A stretch of 64,000 nt of DNA from Peribacillus sp. Bi96 (GTDB lineage Bacteria > Bacillota > Bacilli > Bacillales > DSM-1321). The DNA lies in contig NZ_CAKKLV010000021.1 of assembly GCF_918698115.1 (NCBI RefSeq), positions 22,829 through 86,828 of the forward strand, in the 5' to 3' direction. Made by a program: the position numbers and the translations under genes. The notes under the pieces were generated by a model, which saw nothing but the letters and a program-made list of their open reading frames with translations, was not told the origin of the DNA and did not search any database. Numbering within the stretch: position 1 is the stretch's first letter; every line of letters starts with the position of its first letter. Of the stretch, positions 1 through 9,499 are shown in pieces.

Positions 1-732
1 TTATGGGAAAGTACGTTGTTTGGCACGAATAAAGGGAGCTTCACTGGGGCGGAAGACATGCCGGGGCTATTTGAACAGGCGGATGGCGGAACTTTATTCT
101 TGGATGAAATCAACTCCTTGGATATGAACCTTCTAAAGGCCATTGAAGAAAAAACAATCAGGAGAGTGGGCGGTAAGAAAAATATCCACTTGGACATAAG
201 GGTGATTTCAGCAACGAATGAGGTTCCGGATATATTACTTGCGGAGAAACGGTTGCGGGAAGATCTATTTTATCGGATTGGGGTTGTGCAAATTGACCTG
301 CCAAGCTTAATGGAAAGAAAAGAGGATATAGAAGTCCTTGTTGACCATTATCTGAATTTTTATAACAATGCGATGAATATATATATTAATGGTGTTCAAG
401 ATGACGTGCTGGATTGTTTCAAAAGGTACCCATGGCCAGGCAATATCCGTGAGTTGAAGAACGCTGTGGAAACGGCATATAATCATGTTCAGTCCAATCG
501 AATCACTTTGGATGATATTCCAGGAAGAATCAGGGATTATGAAGAGGCTCCAATGGCTTACGTTAAGAGTCTGAATGTTGATTCTTTAAAAGATGCAGTT
601 CAGGAATATGAAAAAAAAATCATTGTACGTCAATTGAAAAATTCGGATGGAAAAATTGCTGAATCTGCCAGACAGTTGGGCATATCAAAACAATTATTAA
701 AATACAAGATGGAAAAACATAAATTACGGTAA
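1..732 (+). CDS. Sigma-54-dependent transcriptional activator, C-terminal part (cut by window edge)
   Basis: The frame is open from base 1, so the N-terminus, sensory region and Walker A lie outside the window. What remains is the AAA+ core and DNA-binding tail of an enhancer-binding protein that opens sigma-54 (SigL) promoters by ATP hydrolysis. Visible motifs: LFGTNKGSFTGA, a GAFTGA loop with Ser for Ala; Walker B GGTLFLDEI; the arginine-finger region REDLFYRIG; the conserved YPWPGNIREL; and a Fis-type helix-turn-helix at the C-terminus (AESARQLGISKQLLKYKM). The wording resembles Bacillus RocR-type activators. A matching sigma-54 promoter lies about 190 bp downstream of the stop. The effector is unknown. 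Confidence 0.93.
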   Translation, partial: LWESTLFGTNKGSFTGAEDMPGLFEQADGGTLFLDEINSLDMNLLKAIEEKTIRRVGGKKNIHLDIRVISATNEVPDILLAEKRLREDLFYRIGVVQIDLPSLMERKEDIEVLVDHYLNFYNNAMNIYINGVQDDVLDCFKRYPWPGNIRELKNAVETAYNHVQSNRITLDDIPGRIRDYEEAPMAYVKSLNVDSLKDAVQEYEKKIIVRQLKNSDGKIAESARQLGISKQLLKYKMEKHKLR

Positions 733-801
733 AAAAATTTTCACTTTAGGAGGGAAAAATTTCATCCCTTCTATCAATGGATTTGTAAAATTCCTATCAT
801 A

Positions 802-849
802 ATAAAGGGGTCCCCATTCTTTCTGGTTAATAGAATGGGGACCCTTTAT
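802..849 (+). terminator. Hairpin after the sigma-54 activator
   Basis: Arms at 802-820 and 832-849 pair over about 18 bp (core TCCCCATTCT with AGAATGGGGA) with one bulged G. The T-tract is short, so termination may be partial. Confidence 0.7.
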
Positions 850-883
850 GCCTTGCGTGCAGTGTTTTTTAGGCAGTACCTTC

Positions 884-936
884 ATTTCTTTAAAGAAATA
901 ATTAAAATATCGTTAAAATTGGCAGAGGAATTGCAA
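884..936 (+). promoter_or_regulatory. Sigma-54 (-24/-12) promoter with upstream palindrome
   Basis: TTGGCAGAGGAATTGCAA at 919-936 has the GG (921-922) and GC (933-934) dinucleotides exactly 10 nt apart, as sigma-54 promoters require. A perfect 16-bp palindrome, ATTTCTTTAAAGAAAT, lies at 884-899, about 20 bp upstream. It may be an activator site or only an AT-rich dyad. The sigma-54 activator gene just upstream is the obvious partner. The nearest target is a scrap of reading frame at 1025, and the first intact gene starts at 1333. Confidence 0.75.
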
Positions 937-1024
937 TGATAAATATAAAGGGCGAAGGAACCTACTACGGTATTTCATCGACGGGTTTCAATGAATGATA
1001 CATGTTAAAAAAAGAGGTGAAAGG

Positions 1025-1142
1025 ATGAATACAAACAACATAGTGCGTGACAGACCTGATATTTCCTCCGACGATCGGACTTGTGCCATGGTCTGAAGGG
1101 CCTCTGATGCTAGTGGGTTTGGTTGTTAATGGTTTTGGTTGA
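1025..1142 (+). pseudogene. Short decayed reading frame behind the sigma-54 promoter
   Basis: An AAAGAGGTGAAAGG ribosome site precedes ATG 1025, but the frame stops after 23 codons at 1096. A second frame across the same stretch reads hydrophobic sequence (IGLVPWSEGPLMLVGLVVNG) to a stop at 1142. This looks like the shifted N-terminus of a lost membrane protein, perhaps the transporter once driven by the sigma-54 promoter. No family is recognisable. From 1143 to 1332 I see only a near-perfect 22-bp dyad at 1205-1226 followed by a short T-tract. Confidence 0.4.
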
Positions 1143-1332
1143 ATGAAATATGGACATGTTTGATAGATGGGGAATAATCATTTTTGTTAAATTCTAATAG
1201 GGTCAAAAGGGGGAATTCCGCCTTTTACTTTTTGATAGGTCTAAAGTTATTAGATAAAATATGCAATACATAAGGCGGTAACTTAGCATATTAAGAAAGT
1301 TGCGATGGACAAGTAAATAATGGAGGGCTTCT

Positions 1333-2925
1333 ATGACAAAGACCATTTATACGAATGGAAAGATTTATACACTAGATGTAAACCACCCTAAGGTTGAAAC
1401 GGTAGTAGTTGAGAACGGAAGGTTTGTAGATGTCGGCTCTCACAAAGAAATGGTATTGCAATGGGGCAGGGCAGAGACAAACATCATTGATTTACAAGGA
1501 AAGACGGCTACTCCTGGACTGATAGATAGCCACCTTCATCTTTCAGGTGTTGCTTTCAATTTTTTAGATCTTAATTTAAATGGTGTTACATCTAAAAGAG
1601 AAATGTTAGATAAGATAAAAGTAAAGGCAATGACGCTTTCCCCCGGAAAATGGTTACTTGGAATGGGATGGGATGAGAATTTATTTGATGACAAAAGTAT
1701 GATTCCGACTATGGCTGAATTAGATTTTGTAGCACCGCATTGTCCTGTATTTTTGAAAAGGATATGTCACCATGCTTTTTTAGTAAATAGCAAAGCCCTG
1801 GAAATGAGCGGCTATCATTCAGCAATCGAGGTTCCGCTGGGAGGAAGCGTTGTTTTGGATCATAAAAAAAATCCTACTGGATTACTTCTTGAATCAGCCT
1901 CAAATCTTATTACGGCCTCTATTCCTGGAAAAACGTATGAGGAATTAAAATGCGGGCAGGAGCTAGCGATGAAATATGCTGTGAAAAACGGTTTAACAAG
2001 TGTACATACAAATGATCCTTTATATATTGGCGGTTTGGATCAGACATATAAGATATATGATGAGTTAATAAATCAAGAAAGAAAAGGATTGCGGTGCAAT
2101 CTCCTTATAGACTATCCGTTTCTTGACCAATTGAAAGAAAGGGGGATGTATACGGGTTATGGAAATGAGAAGTTGCAAATAGGGGCAATCAAAATGTTTG
2201 CAGATGGAGCTTTAGGGAGAAGAACCGCCTTGCTTTCTGAACCTTATAATGATGCACCGGGAGTATATGGGGAGGCGATGCATGATCAAGCCACCCTTTA
2301 CAATATGGTAAAAGAGGTAAGAAATCACAAGATGCCAATTGCCATGCATACAATTGGTGATCAAGCCTTGGAAAATATTTTAGAAGTACTTGAACAACTT
2401 CCAAAAGTAAAGTATCGTGATCGATTAATCCATTTGTCCGTCATTCGTAAGGATTTAATTCAGAGACTGTCGGATCCTAGCAGGATTGCAGACATACAAC
2501 CAAGATTTGTAGTTAGTGATTACCCCTGGGTGAAAGAAAGAATCGGTGAGAAACGTGAAGCGAATCTATATGCTTGGAAAACGCTGCTTTCTTCTGGTGT
2601 GTTGTGTGCAGGCGGATCAGATGCGCCAGTTGAACCTGTTAATCCACTACTCGGCATTCATGCATCGATTACTAGAAGAGACCCTTCACAGTCCAAAGGA
2701 GGATGGAATGAAAATGAAAAGATATCCATGATGGATGCTATTAGGTTGTTTACGATTGGCGGGGCATATGCAACAAATGAAGAACATCTAAAGGGGACAA
2801 TAACGAGAGGGAAATTAGCAGATATGACGGTCTACTCGAACGATCTTTTTTCAATGGAAAATCCGGACGATCTATTACGGACAAAAGTTGAAATGACAAT
2901 TATTGATGGTGAAGTAAACTCATAA
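1333..2925 (+). CDS. Amidohydrolase family protein (YtcJ-like, amidohydrolase_3)
   Basis: A 530-residue metal-dependent hydrolase of the YtcJ-like amidohydrolase group, probably cytosolic; the substrate is not predictable. Visible features: the N-terminal beta-sandwich strand (YTNGKIYTLD), the metal-binding HxH in DSHLHLSG near residue 68, FADGALGRRTALL, a later ligand His in MHTIGDQAL, and the C-terminal metal Asp in GGSDAPVEPVNPL. Full length for the family. ATG 1333 is preceded by GGAGGG at spacing 6. It stands alone, about 390 bp downstream of the sigma-54 promoter, and could now be read from it, but a hairpin at 1205-1226 intervenes. Confidence 0.9.
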   Translation: MTKTIYTNGKIYTLDVNHPKVETVVVENGRFVDVGSHKEMVLQWGRAETNIIDLQGKTATPGLIDSHLHLSGVAFNFLDLNLNGVTSKREMLDKIKVKAMTLSPGKWLLGMGWDENLFDDKSMIPTMAELDFVAPHCPVFLKRICHHAFLVNSKALEMSGYHSAIEVPLGGSVVLDHKKNPTGLLLESASNLITASIPGKTYEELKCGQELAMKYAVKNGLTSVHTNDPLYIGGLDQTYKIYDELINQERKGLRCNLLIDYPFLDQLKERGMYTGYGNEKLQIGAIKMFADGALGRRTALLSEPYNDAPGVYGEAMHDQATLYNMVKEVRNHKMPIAMHTIGDQALENILEVLEQLPKVKYRDRLIHLSVIRKDLIQRLSDPSRIADIQPRFVVSDYPWVKERIGEKREANLYAWKTLLSSGVLCAGGSDAPVEPVNPLLGIHASITRRDPSQSKGGWNENEKISMMDAIRLFTIGGAYATNEEHLKGTITRGKLADMTVYSNDLFSMENPDDLLRTKVEMTIIDGEVNS

Positions 2926-3013
2926 TAAAGACTATTGGAGATAATGAAATAAATAGCAAAATAAAAGGAATTGGATGCATGAATATTGAACAGAGGATTC
3001 CTTGCATTATGAT

Positions 3014-3076
3014 TAAAAAACACCTTTGCTGCACGTACTTTTCATCATTGTACATTCAACGAAGGTGTTTTTTATT
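3014..3076 (+). terminator. Terminator after amidohydrolase gene
   Basis: AAAAAACACCTT at 3015-3026 pairs with AAGGTGTTTTTT at 3062-3073, a 12-bp stem with a long loop, followed by T residues. Confidence 0.7.
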
Positions 3077-3421
3077 TGAAAGGAATTCTAACTAGATTTA
3101 TAGCGCGTTTATCTGCGGTGTTCACTTTGAGTGAGCGATGGTTTCAATTAACATTTTTGGCATTGTTAAAAGTTTGGGAGAGCATTGTGACTGAAGTAAT
3201 AGCTGGCATATTGTCATATGCCCTTTCATAAACTATTAGGGGATACAAACAAGCAAAGAATTATTCATTGCACTGATGGGAGGTGATCATTGGTTGCTTG
3301 AAACAAAGATTCTATTGCTTTAAAGATGTTTTGTGTGGGCATTCTAGGAAAATAAGCCCACGCCTAGTAATATTATGTTAAAATACAACATGAGATTTAA
3401 ATATCAAATAAATAGTGGATT

Positions 3422-3474
3422 TTCTGAATTCATCCATATTTAAATGAATATGGAAATATTCTGAATTCATCCAT
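3422..3474. repeat. 16-bp direct repeat enclosing a dyad, upstream of DUF975 gene
   Basis: TTCTGAATTCATCCAT occurs at 3422-3437 and 3459-3474. An inverted repeat, CCATATT/AATATGG (3434-3452), overlaps the first copy. The array lies 30-80 bp before the start at 3501 and could be an operator or promoter region. The rest of the gap 3077-3421 shows no gene. Confidence 0.6.
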
Positions 3475-3500
3475 TTAAAAAAGGGGAGTTAAATTATAGT

Positions 3501-4178
3501 ATGAGAATCTCAGAGATAAAAAGGAAAGCCCTTCATTCGTTAAAAGGTAAATGGGGTGTAGCCGTTTCGCTTATGCTGCTCTTGTTTTTGATCAATGTCA
3601 TTTTACCTTTAATCATTGAAGTGATCGCAAGCGGTGGGTTTACACAATGGTTCATGGAGGATGAAACACCGTTATGGTCTAATATTTTCGGAACGGTACT
3701 TTCCATCGTATTAATTCCGTTGACTATAGCAACCACGTGGTTTTACCTGAATTTGGTCAGGGAAGGAAATCCTGAAATTACAGAGGTATTCGCGATCTAT
3801 AAGGACGGAAAAACCTCTTTTAAGCTGATTGGGGGATCGATTTTACAAGCTATTTTCATATTTTTATGGTCATTATTATTAATCATTCCGGGTATCATCA
3901 AAAGCTTGGCCTATTCGCAGATGTTTTTCTTATTGAGGGATCATCCAGAATACACCGTGCTTGAAGCCATTACTGAAAGCAGAAAAAGAATGAAAGGTTT
4001 GAAATGGAAGTATTTCCTTTTGAATCTAAGCTTCATAGGTTGGGGCATTCTTTGTATGTTCACGCTGGGAATTGGCTTACTATGGTTGATTCCTTATATC
4101 GGAACAACACTGGCCGCATTTTATAATGAATTAATTGTGCCTCAAGATGATTCTGACAACGAACAAATAGAAGCATAA
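3501..4178 (+). CDS. DUF975 family integral membrane protein
   Basis: A 225-residue protein starting MRISEIKRKALHSLKGKW, the typical opening of DUF975 proteins, where a short basic amphipathic helix precedes the membrane part. Hydrophobic segments are at about residues 19-43, 63-85, 112-135 and 170-205. DUF975 proteins have no established biochemical function. AAGGGGAG sits about 12 nt before ATG 3501. It is monocistronic, closed by a strong terminator at 4187. The C-terminus is acidic (PQDDSDNEQIEA) and probably cytoplasmic. Confidence 0.8.
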   Translation: MRISEIKRKALHSLKGKWGVAVSLMLLLFLINVILPLIIEVIASGGFTQWFMEDETPLWSNIFGTVLSIVLIPLTIATTWFYLNLVREGNPEITEVFAIYKDGKTSFKLIGGSILQAIFIFLWSLLLIIPGIIKSLAYSQMFFLLRDHPEYTVLEAITESRKRMKGLKWKYFLLNLSFIGWGILCMFTLGIGLLWLIPYIGTTLAAFYNELIVPQDDSDNEQIEA

Positions 4179-4186
4179 ACGCTCGG

Positions 4187-4216
4187 CCGATAGCAAAGTT
4201 GCTATCGGTTTTTTTA
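4187..4216 (+). terminator. Terminator after DUF975 gene
   Basis: CCGATAGC (4187-4194), a six-base loop and GCTATCGG (4201-4208), then seven T residues. Confidence 0.9.
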
Positions 4217-4404
4217 TTGTTAGTATCTCGCATTCAGTCATATAAGAGAAAGACAGTATTGTAGACTATTTAAAGTTTGGAACGAACCCAAGTGAGGCCT
4301 TTGACTTTTACTCATAACTCTCCACCATTGCAGGAGTCTCGTACCTTCCATTCCAATCAACTTTGTTTTAACAGTTAGATAGAACTCGTATTGTTTACAA
4401 AATG

Positions 4405-4429
4405 ACGGCTGTATGTGCAGCCGTTTTTC
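4405..4429 (+). terminator. Orphan intrinsic terminator
   Basis: ACGGCTG (4405-4411) and CAGCCGT (4418-4424) with a T-run follow no intact gene, so this may mark a deleted gene or a short transcript. Otherwise I see no coding signal between 4217 and 4791. Confidence 0.7.
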
Positions 4430-4791
4430 TAGGAAGTTGAGGTAAAAAAACTATACTAAAATAACTTGTTGGAAAGCCCTGTCTCTGAATTGAAAAAGAA
4501 GATTGGATTTTAAGCATCAATTGAAAGACATAAAAAAATAGAAAAAGAAAGGGAATTGTAAAAAATAAGCAGTTTTACATAGGGTTGATGGGATACGGTC
4601 CATTTATGGGGCAAATTTCATGTTGGGTTGCTGGTATGGAAGATGCATGGTCTGTTGCGGATTTTTACCCTATAATGGAATAGTTGTGTATTTTAGGATT
4701 TGGTGAAAAAGTCTATCGGGTATGCTCGACCCTATAACAGATCGACGGAGATGGTGTTAGGTATCTTTGAGAAGTGGGAGGAGTCGGTATC

Positions 4792-6024
4792 ATGAAAGAA
4801 GTTATTGCAGTAAAAGAAATTACTAATTTTAAAACACGGGTGGAGGAATTTAGTCCATACGCTTGGTGTAAACGGATGTTACAAAATGACCCCGTGAGTT
4901 ATCACGAAGGAACGGATACGTGGAATGTTTTTAAATATGAAGATGTGAAGCGGGTTCTCAGTGATTATAAACATTTTTCAAGTGTTCGGAAACGGACTAC
5001 TATATCGGTTGGAGCGGATAGTGATGAAGGTTCTATTCCTGAAAAGATCCAAATCACTGAAGCTGATCCACCTGACCATAGAAAACGCCGTTCACTGCTG
5101 GCCGCAGCATTCACACCTAGAAGTCTTCAAAACTGGGAACCTCGCATTCAGGAAATTGCAGATGAATTGATTGGACAAATGGATGAGGAAAAGGAAATCG
5201 ATATTGTGCAATCATTGGCGAGTCCGCTTCCGATCATTGTCATGTCGGATTTGATGGGCGTTCCCTCGAAAGATCGTTTATTGTTTAAGAAATGGGTAGA
5301 TATCTTATTCCTTCCTTTTGATAAAGAAAAACAAGAAGAAGTAAATGAATTGAAGCAAGTGGCAGCAAAAGAATACTATCAGTATTTGTATCCAATTGTT
5401 GTGCAAAAACGATTAAATCCGGCAGATGATATCATCTCAGATCTATTGAAGTCAGAAGTGGATGGGGAAATGTTTACGGATGATGAGGTTGTCCGGACGA
5501 CCATGCTGATTTTAGGAGCAGGGGTCGAGACCACCAGTCATTTACTGGCCAATAGCTTTTATTCCCTGCTATATGATGACAAAGAAGTTTATCAAGAGTT
5601 ACATGAAAACCTGGATTTGGTTCCGCAGGCGGTCGAAGAAATGCTACGTTTTCGATTCAATCTTATTAAATTGGATCGCACCGTACAGGAAGATAACGAT
5701 CTATTGGGAGTGGAATTGAAAAAAGGGGATAGCGTGGTTGTTTGGATGAGCGCAGCTAATTTGGACGAAGAGATGTTCGAAGATCCCTTCACCCTTAATA
5801 TCCACCGTCCTAATAATAAGAAACATCTAACCTTCGGAAATGGTCCACATTTCTGCCTGGGGGCGCCGCTTGCCAGACTGGAAGCAAAGATTGCGCTTAC
5901 TACATTCCTGAAGAAATTCAAGCATATTGAAGCGGTGCCATCGTTCCAGTTAGAAGAGAATCTTACCGATTCAGCGACCGGGCAAACATTGATATCACTA
6001 CCGCTAAAGGCATGCCGTATGTAA
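4792..6024 (+). CDS. Cytochrome P450 (CYP109-like)
   Basis: A soluble 410-residue class-I type bacterial P450 haem monooxygenase. Visible motifs: I-helix oxygen-binding GAGVETTSH, K-helix ExxR in EEMLRFR, and the haem-ligand loop FGNGPHFCLGAPLARLE with the proximal Cys. The wording resembles B. subtilis YjiB (CYP109B1), which hydroxylates fatty acids and terpenoids; the substrate here is unknown. A frame exists from GTG 4774, but GGGAGGAG at 4775-4782 lies inside that extension, so ATG 4792 is chosen. No ferredoxin or reductase gene is adjacent, so redox partners must come from elsewhere. Confidence 0.93.
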   Translation: MKEVIAVKEITNFKTRVEEFSPYAWCKRMLQNDPVSYHEGTDTWNVFKYEDVKRVLSDYKHFSSVRKRTTISVGADSDEGSIPEKIQITEADPPDHRKRRSLLAAAFTPRSLQNWEPRIQEIADELIGQMDEEKEIDIVQSLASPLPIIVMSDLMGVPSKDRLLFKKWVDILFLPFDKEKQEEVNELKQVAAKEYYQYLYPIVVQKRLNPADDIISDLLKSEVDGEMFTDDEVVRTTMLILGAGVETTSHLLANSFYSLLYDDKEVYQELHENLDLVPQAVEEMLRFRFNLIKLDRTVQEDNDLLGVELKKGDSVVVWMSAANLDEEMFEDPFTLNIHRPNNKKHLTFGNGPHFCLGAPLARLEAKIALTTFLKKFKHIEAVPSFQLEENLTDSATGQTLISLPLKACRM

Positions 6025-6032
6025 AAAACGAT

Positions 6033-6068
6033 AAAACCTTGTGCACTAACCTGCATAAGGTTTTTTTC
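6033..6068 (+). terminator. Terminator after P450 gene
   Basis: AAACCTTGTGCA and TGCATAAGGTTT form a 12-bp stem with one G-T pair, followed by seven T residues. From 6069 to 6342 I see no gene. Confidence 0.88.
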
Positions 6069-6342
6069 GTTTTTGTAGGGACGCTTGGCAAACATGCTGA
6101 ATGGTATGAATCAAATGGATGTTCCTGCCACTCCCTGAACCATTCGACAATGAATCTATAGTAACCTGAAGTTGAGGTGACAATGACGAATAGAGTAGTA
6201 TGGAAAAGTGGAAGATTTGTGCTATGTTCTCTGGGTGAGGGCGGCGGGCGATGAAGCATTTACATACACCCTGAAATGAAGAAGATAGGATAAAATCGAA
6301 ATTTCCATATGAAGCGGTTTTCAAAAGTGAAAGGATGTTATT

Positions 6343-6993
6343 ATGAATTTAAAGCTACAATTAACCATTGCCTTTATTATAAGTGTGTTTTCTTTAATCG
6401 GGTTCAGTTTCATGGCATTTACCATCAGTGCGCATGAATACCTGAAATTTGATCGCGAGGTGATTTCCTTTGTACAAGGATTGGAGTCACCCTTATTAAC
6501 GACCATCATGAAGTTCTTTACATCCATAGGTTCTACCGCTTCCTTGATCATTCTTTCTTTGTTCATTTTGTTTTTCTTATATAAGGTATTGAAGCATCGA
6601 TTGGAACTAGTCTTATTCTGTGTTGTCATGGTTGGCTCACCTCTCCTCAATTTGATGGTTAAACTTTTCTTTCAACGCGCCCGGCCCGATTTACATCGTC
6701 TCATCGATATAGGGGGTTACAGTTTCCCTAGTGGACATGCCATGAATGCTTTCTCTTTATACGGTATACTCACATTTCTGCTATGGCGGCACATAACGGC
6801 TAGGTGGGGAAGGATTCTATTGATTTTGTTCAGCACGATGATGATCCTCTCAATAGGAATAAGTCGGATATACTTGGGGGTTCATTATCCTAGTGATATC
6901 ATCGCTGGATATTTTGCGGGTGGATTTTGGATTGCGGTTTCCATTTGGTTTTTCCAAAAGCATCAGGAACGTCGGAAGAACAAAGATATTTAA
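6343..6993 (+). CDS. PAP2-family membrane phosphatase
   Basis: A 216-residue integral membrane lipid phosphatase. The complete tripartite acid-phosphatase signature is present: KLFFQRARP, then FPSGHAM with the catalytic PSGH His, then SRIYLGVHYPSD. Five or six membrane spans are predicted. In Bacillus such enzymes dephosphorylate undecaprenyl pyrophosphate (BcrC type), phosphatidylglycerophosphate or diacylglycerol pyrophosphate, and sequence alone does not decide between them. AAAGGATG precedes ATG 6343. The DedA-family gene follows 73 bp later on the same strand; DedA proteins have been linked to undecaprenyl-phosphate recycling, so joint work on lipid carriers is a reasonable inference. 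Confidence 0.9.
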   Translation: MNLKLQLTIAFIISVFSLIGFSFMAFTISAHEYLKFDREVISFVQGLESPLLTTIMKFFTSIGSTASLIILSLFILFFLYKVLKHRLELVLFCVVMVGSPLLNLMVKLFFQRARPDLHRLIDIGGYSFPSGHAMNAFSLYGILTFLLWRHITARWGRILLILFSTMMILSIGISRIYLGVHYPSDIIAGYFAGGFWIAVSIWFFQKHQERRKNKDI

Positions 6994-7066
6994 TAGAGAT
7001 GCAGATATTATATTACAAGGTAAGCAGTTAATCAGCAGGTGTTCAATACAGTTAGGAGCGTGTTAA

Positions 7067-7681
7067 ATGGAAAACTGGATTACGGAATTCATGAATGATT
7101 TTGGGTATATCGGAATTTTTCTATTAATAGCATTGGAGAATATTTTCCCTCCAATCCCTTCAGAGGTCATTCTAACCTTTGGCGGTTTCATGACGACAAC
7201 CGCGAATATGACGATTACCGGCGTCGTGATCGCTTCGACTCTGGGGTCAGTGGCAGGGGCAGTCGCCCTATATGGGATTGGATTACTGATTGATGTAAAA
7301 ATAATTGAAAAGTTCGTGGATAGATGGGGGCACATTTTCAGGTTAACGGTATCGGACGTCCATAAGGCGAATTCATGGTTCGATAAGTACGGTGCATGGA
7401 CCGTGTTTTTCTGCAGACTCGTTCCGCTGATCAGAAGCTTGATCTCGATTCCAGCAGGCATGTCGCATATGAGCTTTTGGCTATTTTTGCTATACACGAC
7501 ATCCGGAACGTTAATATGGAACATTATTTTAGTTAATATCGGGGCAGCTGTTGGGTCTTCTTGGGAAGATATCGTAGGGTATATGGACATTTATTCAAAC
7601 ATCGTTTATGCAATATTGGCATTGCTATTCATACTTTTCGTTGTTTTGATTTTTAGAAGGAATAAAGACAAAGTGAAATAA
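7067..7681 (+). CDS. DedA family membrane protein
   Basis: A 204-residue member of the DedA/SNARE-associated family. The region ENIFPPIPSEVILTFGG (about residues 25-42) and the conserved FFCRLVPLIRSLISIPAGMS (about residues 117-136) are diagnostic. Four or five membrane segments are present and the C-terminus is short and basic. Some members are undecaprenyl-phosphate flippases; others affect membrane potential. TTAGGAG precedes ATG 7067. It probably shares a transcript with the PAP2 gene, since no terminator separates them and one follows it at 7746. Confidence 0.9.
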   Translation: MENWITEFMNDFGYIGIFLLIALENIFPPIPSEVILTFGGFMTTTANMTITGVVIASTLGSVAGAVALYGIGLLIDVKIIEKFVDRWGHIFRLTVSDVHKANSWFDKYGAWTVFFCRLVPLIRSLISIPAGMSHMSFWLFLLYTTSGTLIWNIILVNIGAAVGSSWEDIVGYMDIYSNIVYAILALLFILFVVLIFRRNKDKVK

Positions 7682-7745
7682 TCTTAGGTTAGTTGATTGG
7701 GACGTACGAATGCTACTTTCCCTACATAACCGAATTTAACCTTTG

Positions 7746-7772
7746 AAGGCTGTCACCGTGACAGCCTTTTTC
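7746..7772 (+). terminator. Terminator after DedA gene
   Basis: AAGGCTGTCAC (7746-7756) and GTGACAGCCTT (7758-7768) form a nearly loopless dyad followed by T residues. Confidence 0.85.
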
Positions 7773-7861
7773 TTATGTGATGAATAAGGATGGACTCTAG
7801 AATAAAGGGGATATGCTTTGGATAAAATGAGTGAAACGAAAAAGGAATGAGGTTCGGTGCT

Positions 7862-9499
7862 ATGGCTTCTTTTTTCAAACAAAAGAGACAAGTGAAGCAA
7901 CGTGAAAAGAAAAAGGAAGATACAGGTCAATCCAAAAGCAAAACGCCTGATTATATTGATAGTTCCATTTCAGCCAATCTGGAAAAAGTGAAGAAAAAGA
8001 CGGGAAACAGTCCGGACATCATTATCCGAACGTTGAAAATCGGCCAAAATCCGGAGATAAAAACAACTATTTTGTATGTACAGGGTCTGATTGATAATCC
8101 AAGCGTTACGGACTTTTTAATTGAATCCATCATGAAAAATCCTCATCTATCAGAAAAAATCCTTCCGCAAGAAGCATTGGATGTCATTTCTGAAGAAGTG
8201 GTTTCTCTCGGTGGGGTAGAAACGGTCAAGGACTGGGAAAAACTATTTTTGTCCTTATTATCAGGGGACAGCATCATATTCGTTGACGGGATAAACATCG
8301 CTTTGGTAGCCAGTACAAAAGGGGGAGAACGTCGTTCTATTCAGGAACCGAGCACCCATTTGACTGTCCGGGGATCAAGAGAAGGGTTTACGGAATCGAA
8401 TGCAACGAACATTGCCATGTTACGCCGCATCATCAACAGTCCGAATTTATGGATTGAGTCGATGAAAATAGGCACGGTGACAAAAACGGACGTTTCCATC
8501 ATGTATATAAATGGAATTGTCAAGGAAGGGATTGTCGAGGAGGTCAAGAAGCGCTTAAATCGAATTAACATCGATAGCATTCTTGAATCAGGATATATTG
8601 AACAATTGATAGAAGACCAGGTCATGACCCCATTCCCAACCCTTAACCATACGGAAAGACCTGATATGGTCGCAGGAAATCTTCTGGAAGGAAGAGTGGC
8701 GATATTCGTTAATGGAACGCCTTTCGTCTTGGTGGCCCCGGCAATATTCGTACAGTTTTTTCAATCTGTCGAAGACTACTATAATCGCTTCGACATTGCT
8801 TCTGCCACACGTTTTTTACGGATCATCGTTTTCATTATTTCTATAGTCGGACCGGCTCTCTATGTTGCAGCCACGACTTTTCATCAGGAAATGATCCCAA
8901 CGAAGTTGCTGGTCATTGTAGCGGCCCAAAGGGAAACGGTTCCTTTGCCTGCCGTCGTTGAAGCGCTTCTCATGGAAATGACCTTTGAAATATTACGGGA
9001 AGCAAGTCTTCGGATGCCAAAGGCTGTTGGTTCGACCATGTCCATTGTCGGAGCATTGGTCATCGGGCAGGCGGCTGTCCAGGCCGGTATCGTATCGCCG
9101 GCAATGGTCATCATCGTCTCGATCACGGCGATTGCCAGTTTTGCAACCCCTTCTTATTCCATAGCGATTTCTGCCCGCATTGTGAGGTTCGGATTCATCA
9201 TTTGTGCCGGCACATTAGGCTTTTATGGGATGATTTTAGCCTTTATCGTCCTTATTGTCCATTTATGCAGCCTGCGTTCACTTGGAGTTCCTTATATGAC
9301 ACCGCTCGCCCCTCTGAATCCTGAAGGGCTGGGCGACACATTCTTCAGAAGACCTATGTGGGCCTTCAAGGAAAGGCCAAAATTTTTAGCCAACGAAAAT
9401 AATCTGATAAGGGAAGGCGATAATCAAAGACCCCTGCCTCCTGAATCGCGCGGAATGAAAACTTCTGACGAGAAAAAAGGTGAAGGCAATGAATCGTAA
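7862..9499 (+). CDS. Spore germinant receptor subunit A (GerA/GerKA family)
   Basis: A 545-residue GerA-type subunit, which assembles with B and C subunits in the inner spore membrane to sense nutrients and start germination. Seen here: a long charged N-terminal tail (KQKRQVKQREKKKED), the soluble domain with SVRGSREGFTESNATNIAMLRRII, then at least four membrane helices in the C-terminal 250 residues with the family segment REASLRMPKAVGSTMSIVGALVIGQAAVQAG written around residues 380-410. An upstream ATG at 7847 is in frame but has no room for its ribosome site; ATG 7862 lies 9 nt after GAGG. First gene of an A-C-B operon; the gerC gene overlaps its end by 11 nt. Confidence 0.95.
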   Translation: MASFFKQKRQVKQREKKKEDTGQSKSKTPDYIDSSISANLEKVKKKTGNSPDIIIRTLKIGQNPEIKTTILYVQGLIDNPSVTDFLIESIMKNPHLSEKILPQEALDVISEEVVSLGGVETVKDWEKLFLSLLSGDSIIFVDGINIALVASTKGGERRSIQEPSTHLTVRGSREGFTESNATNIAMLRRIINSPNLWIESMKIGTVTKTDVSIMYINGIVKEGIVEEVKKRLNRINIDSILESGYIEQLIEDQVMTPFPTLNHTERPDMVAGNLLEGRVAIFVNGTPFVLVAPAIFVQFFQSVEDYYNRFDIASATRFLRIIVFIISIVGPALYVAATTFHQEMIPTKLLVIVAAQRETVPLPAVVEALLMEMTFEILREASLRMPKAVGSTMSIVGALVIGQAAVQAGIVSPAMVIIVSITAIASFATPSYSIAISARIVRFGFIICAGTLGFYGMILAFIVLIVHLCSLRSLGVPYMTPLAPLNPEGLGDTFFRRPMWAFKERPKFLANENNLIREGDNQRPLPPESRGMKTSDEKKGEGNES

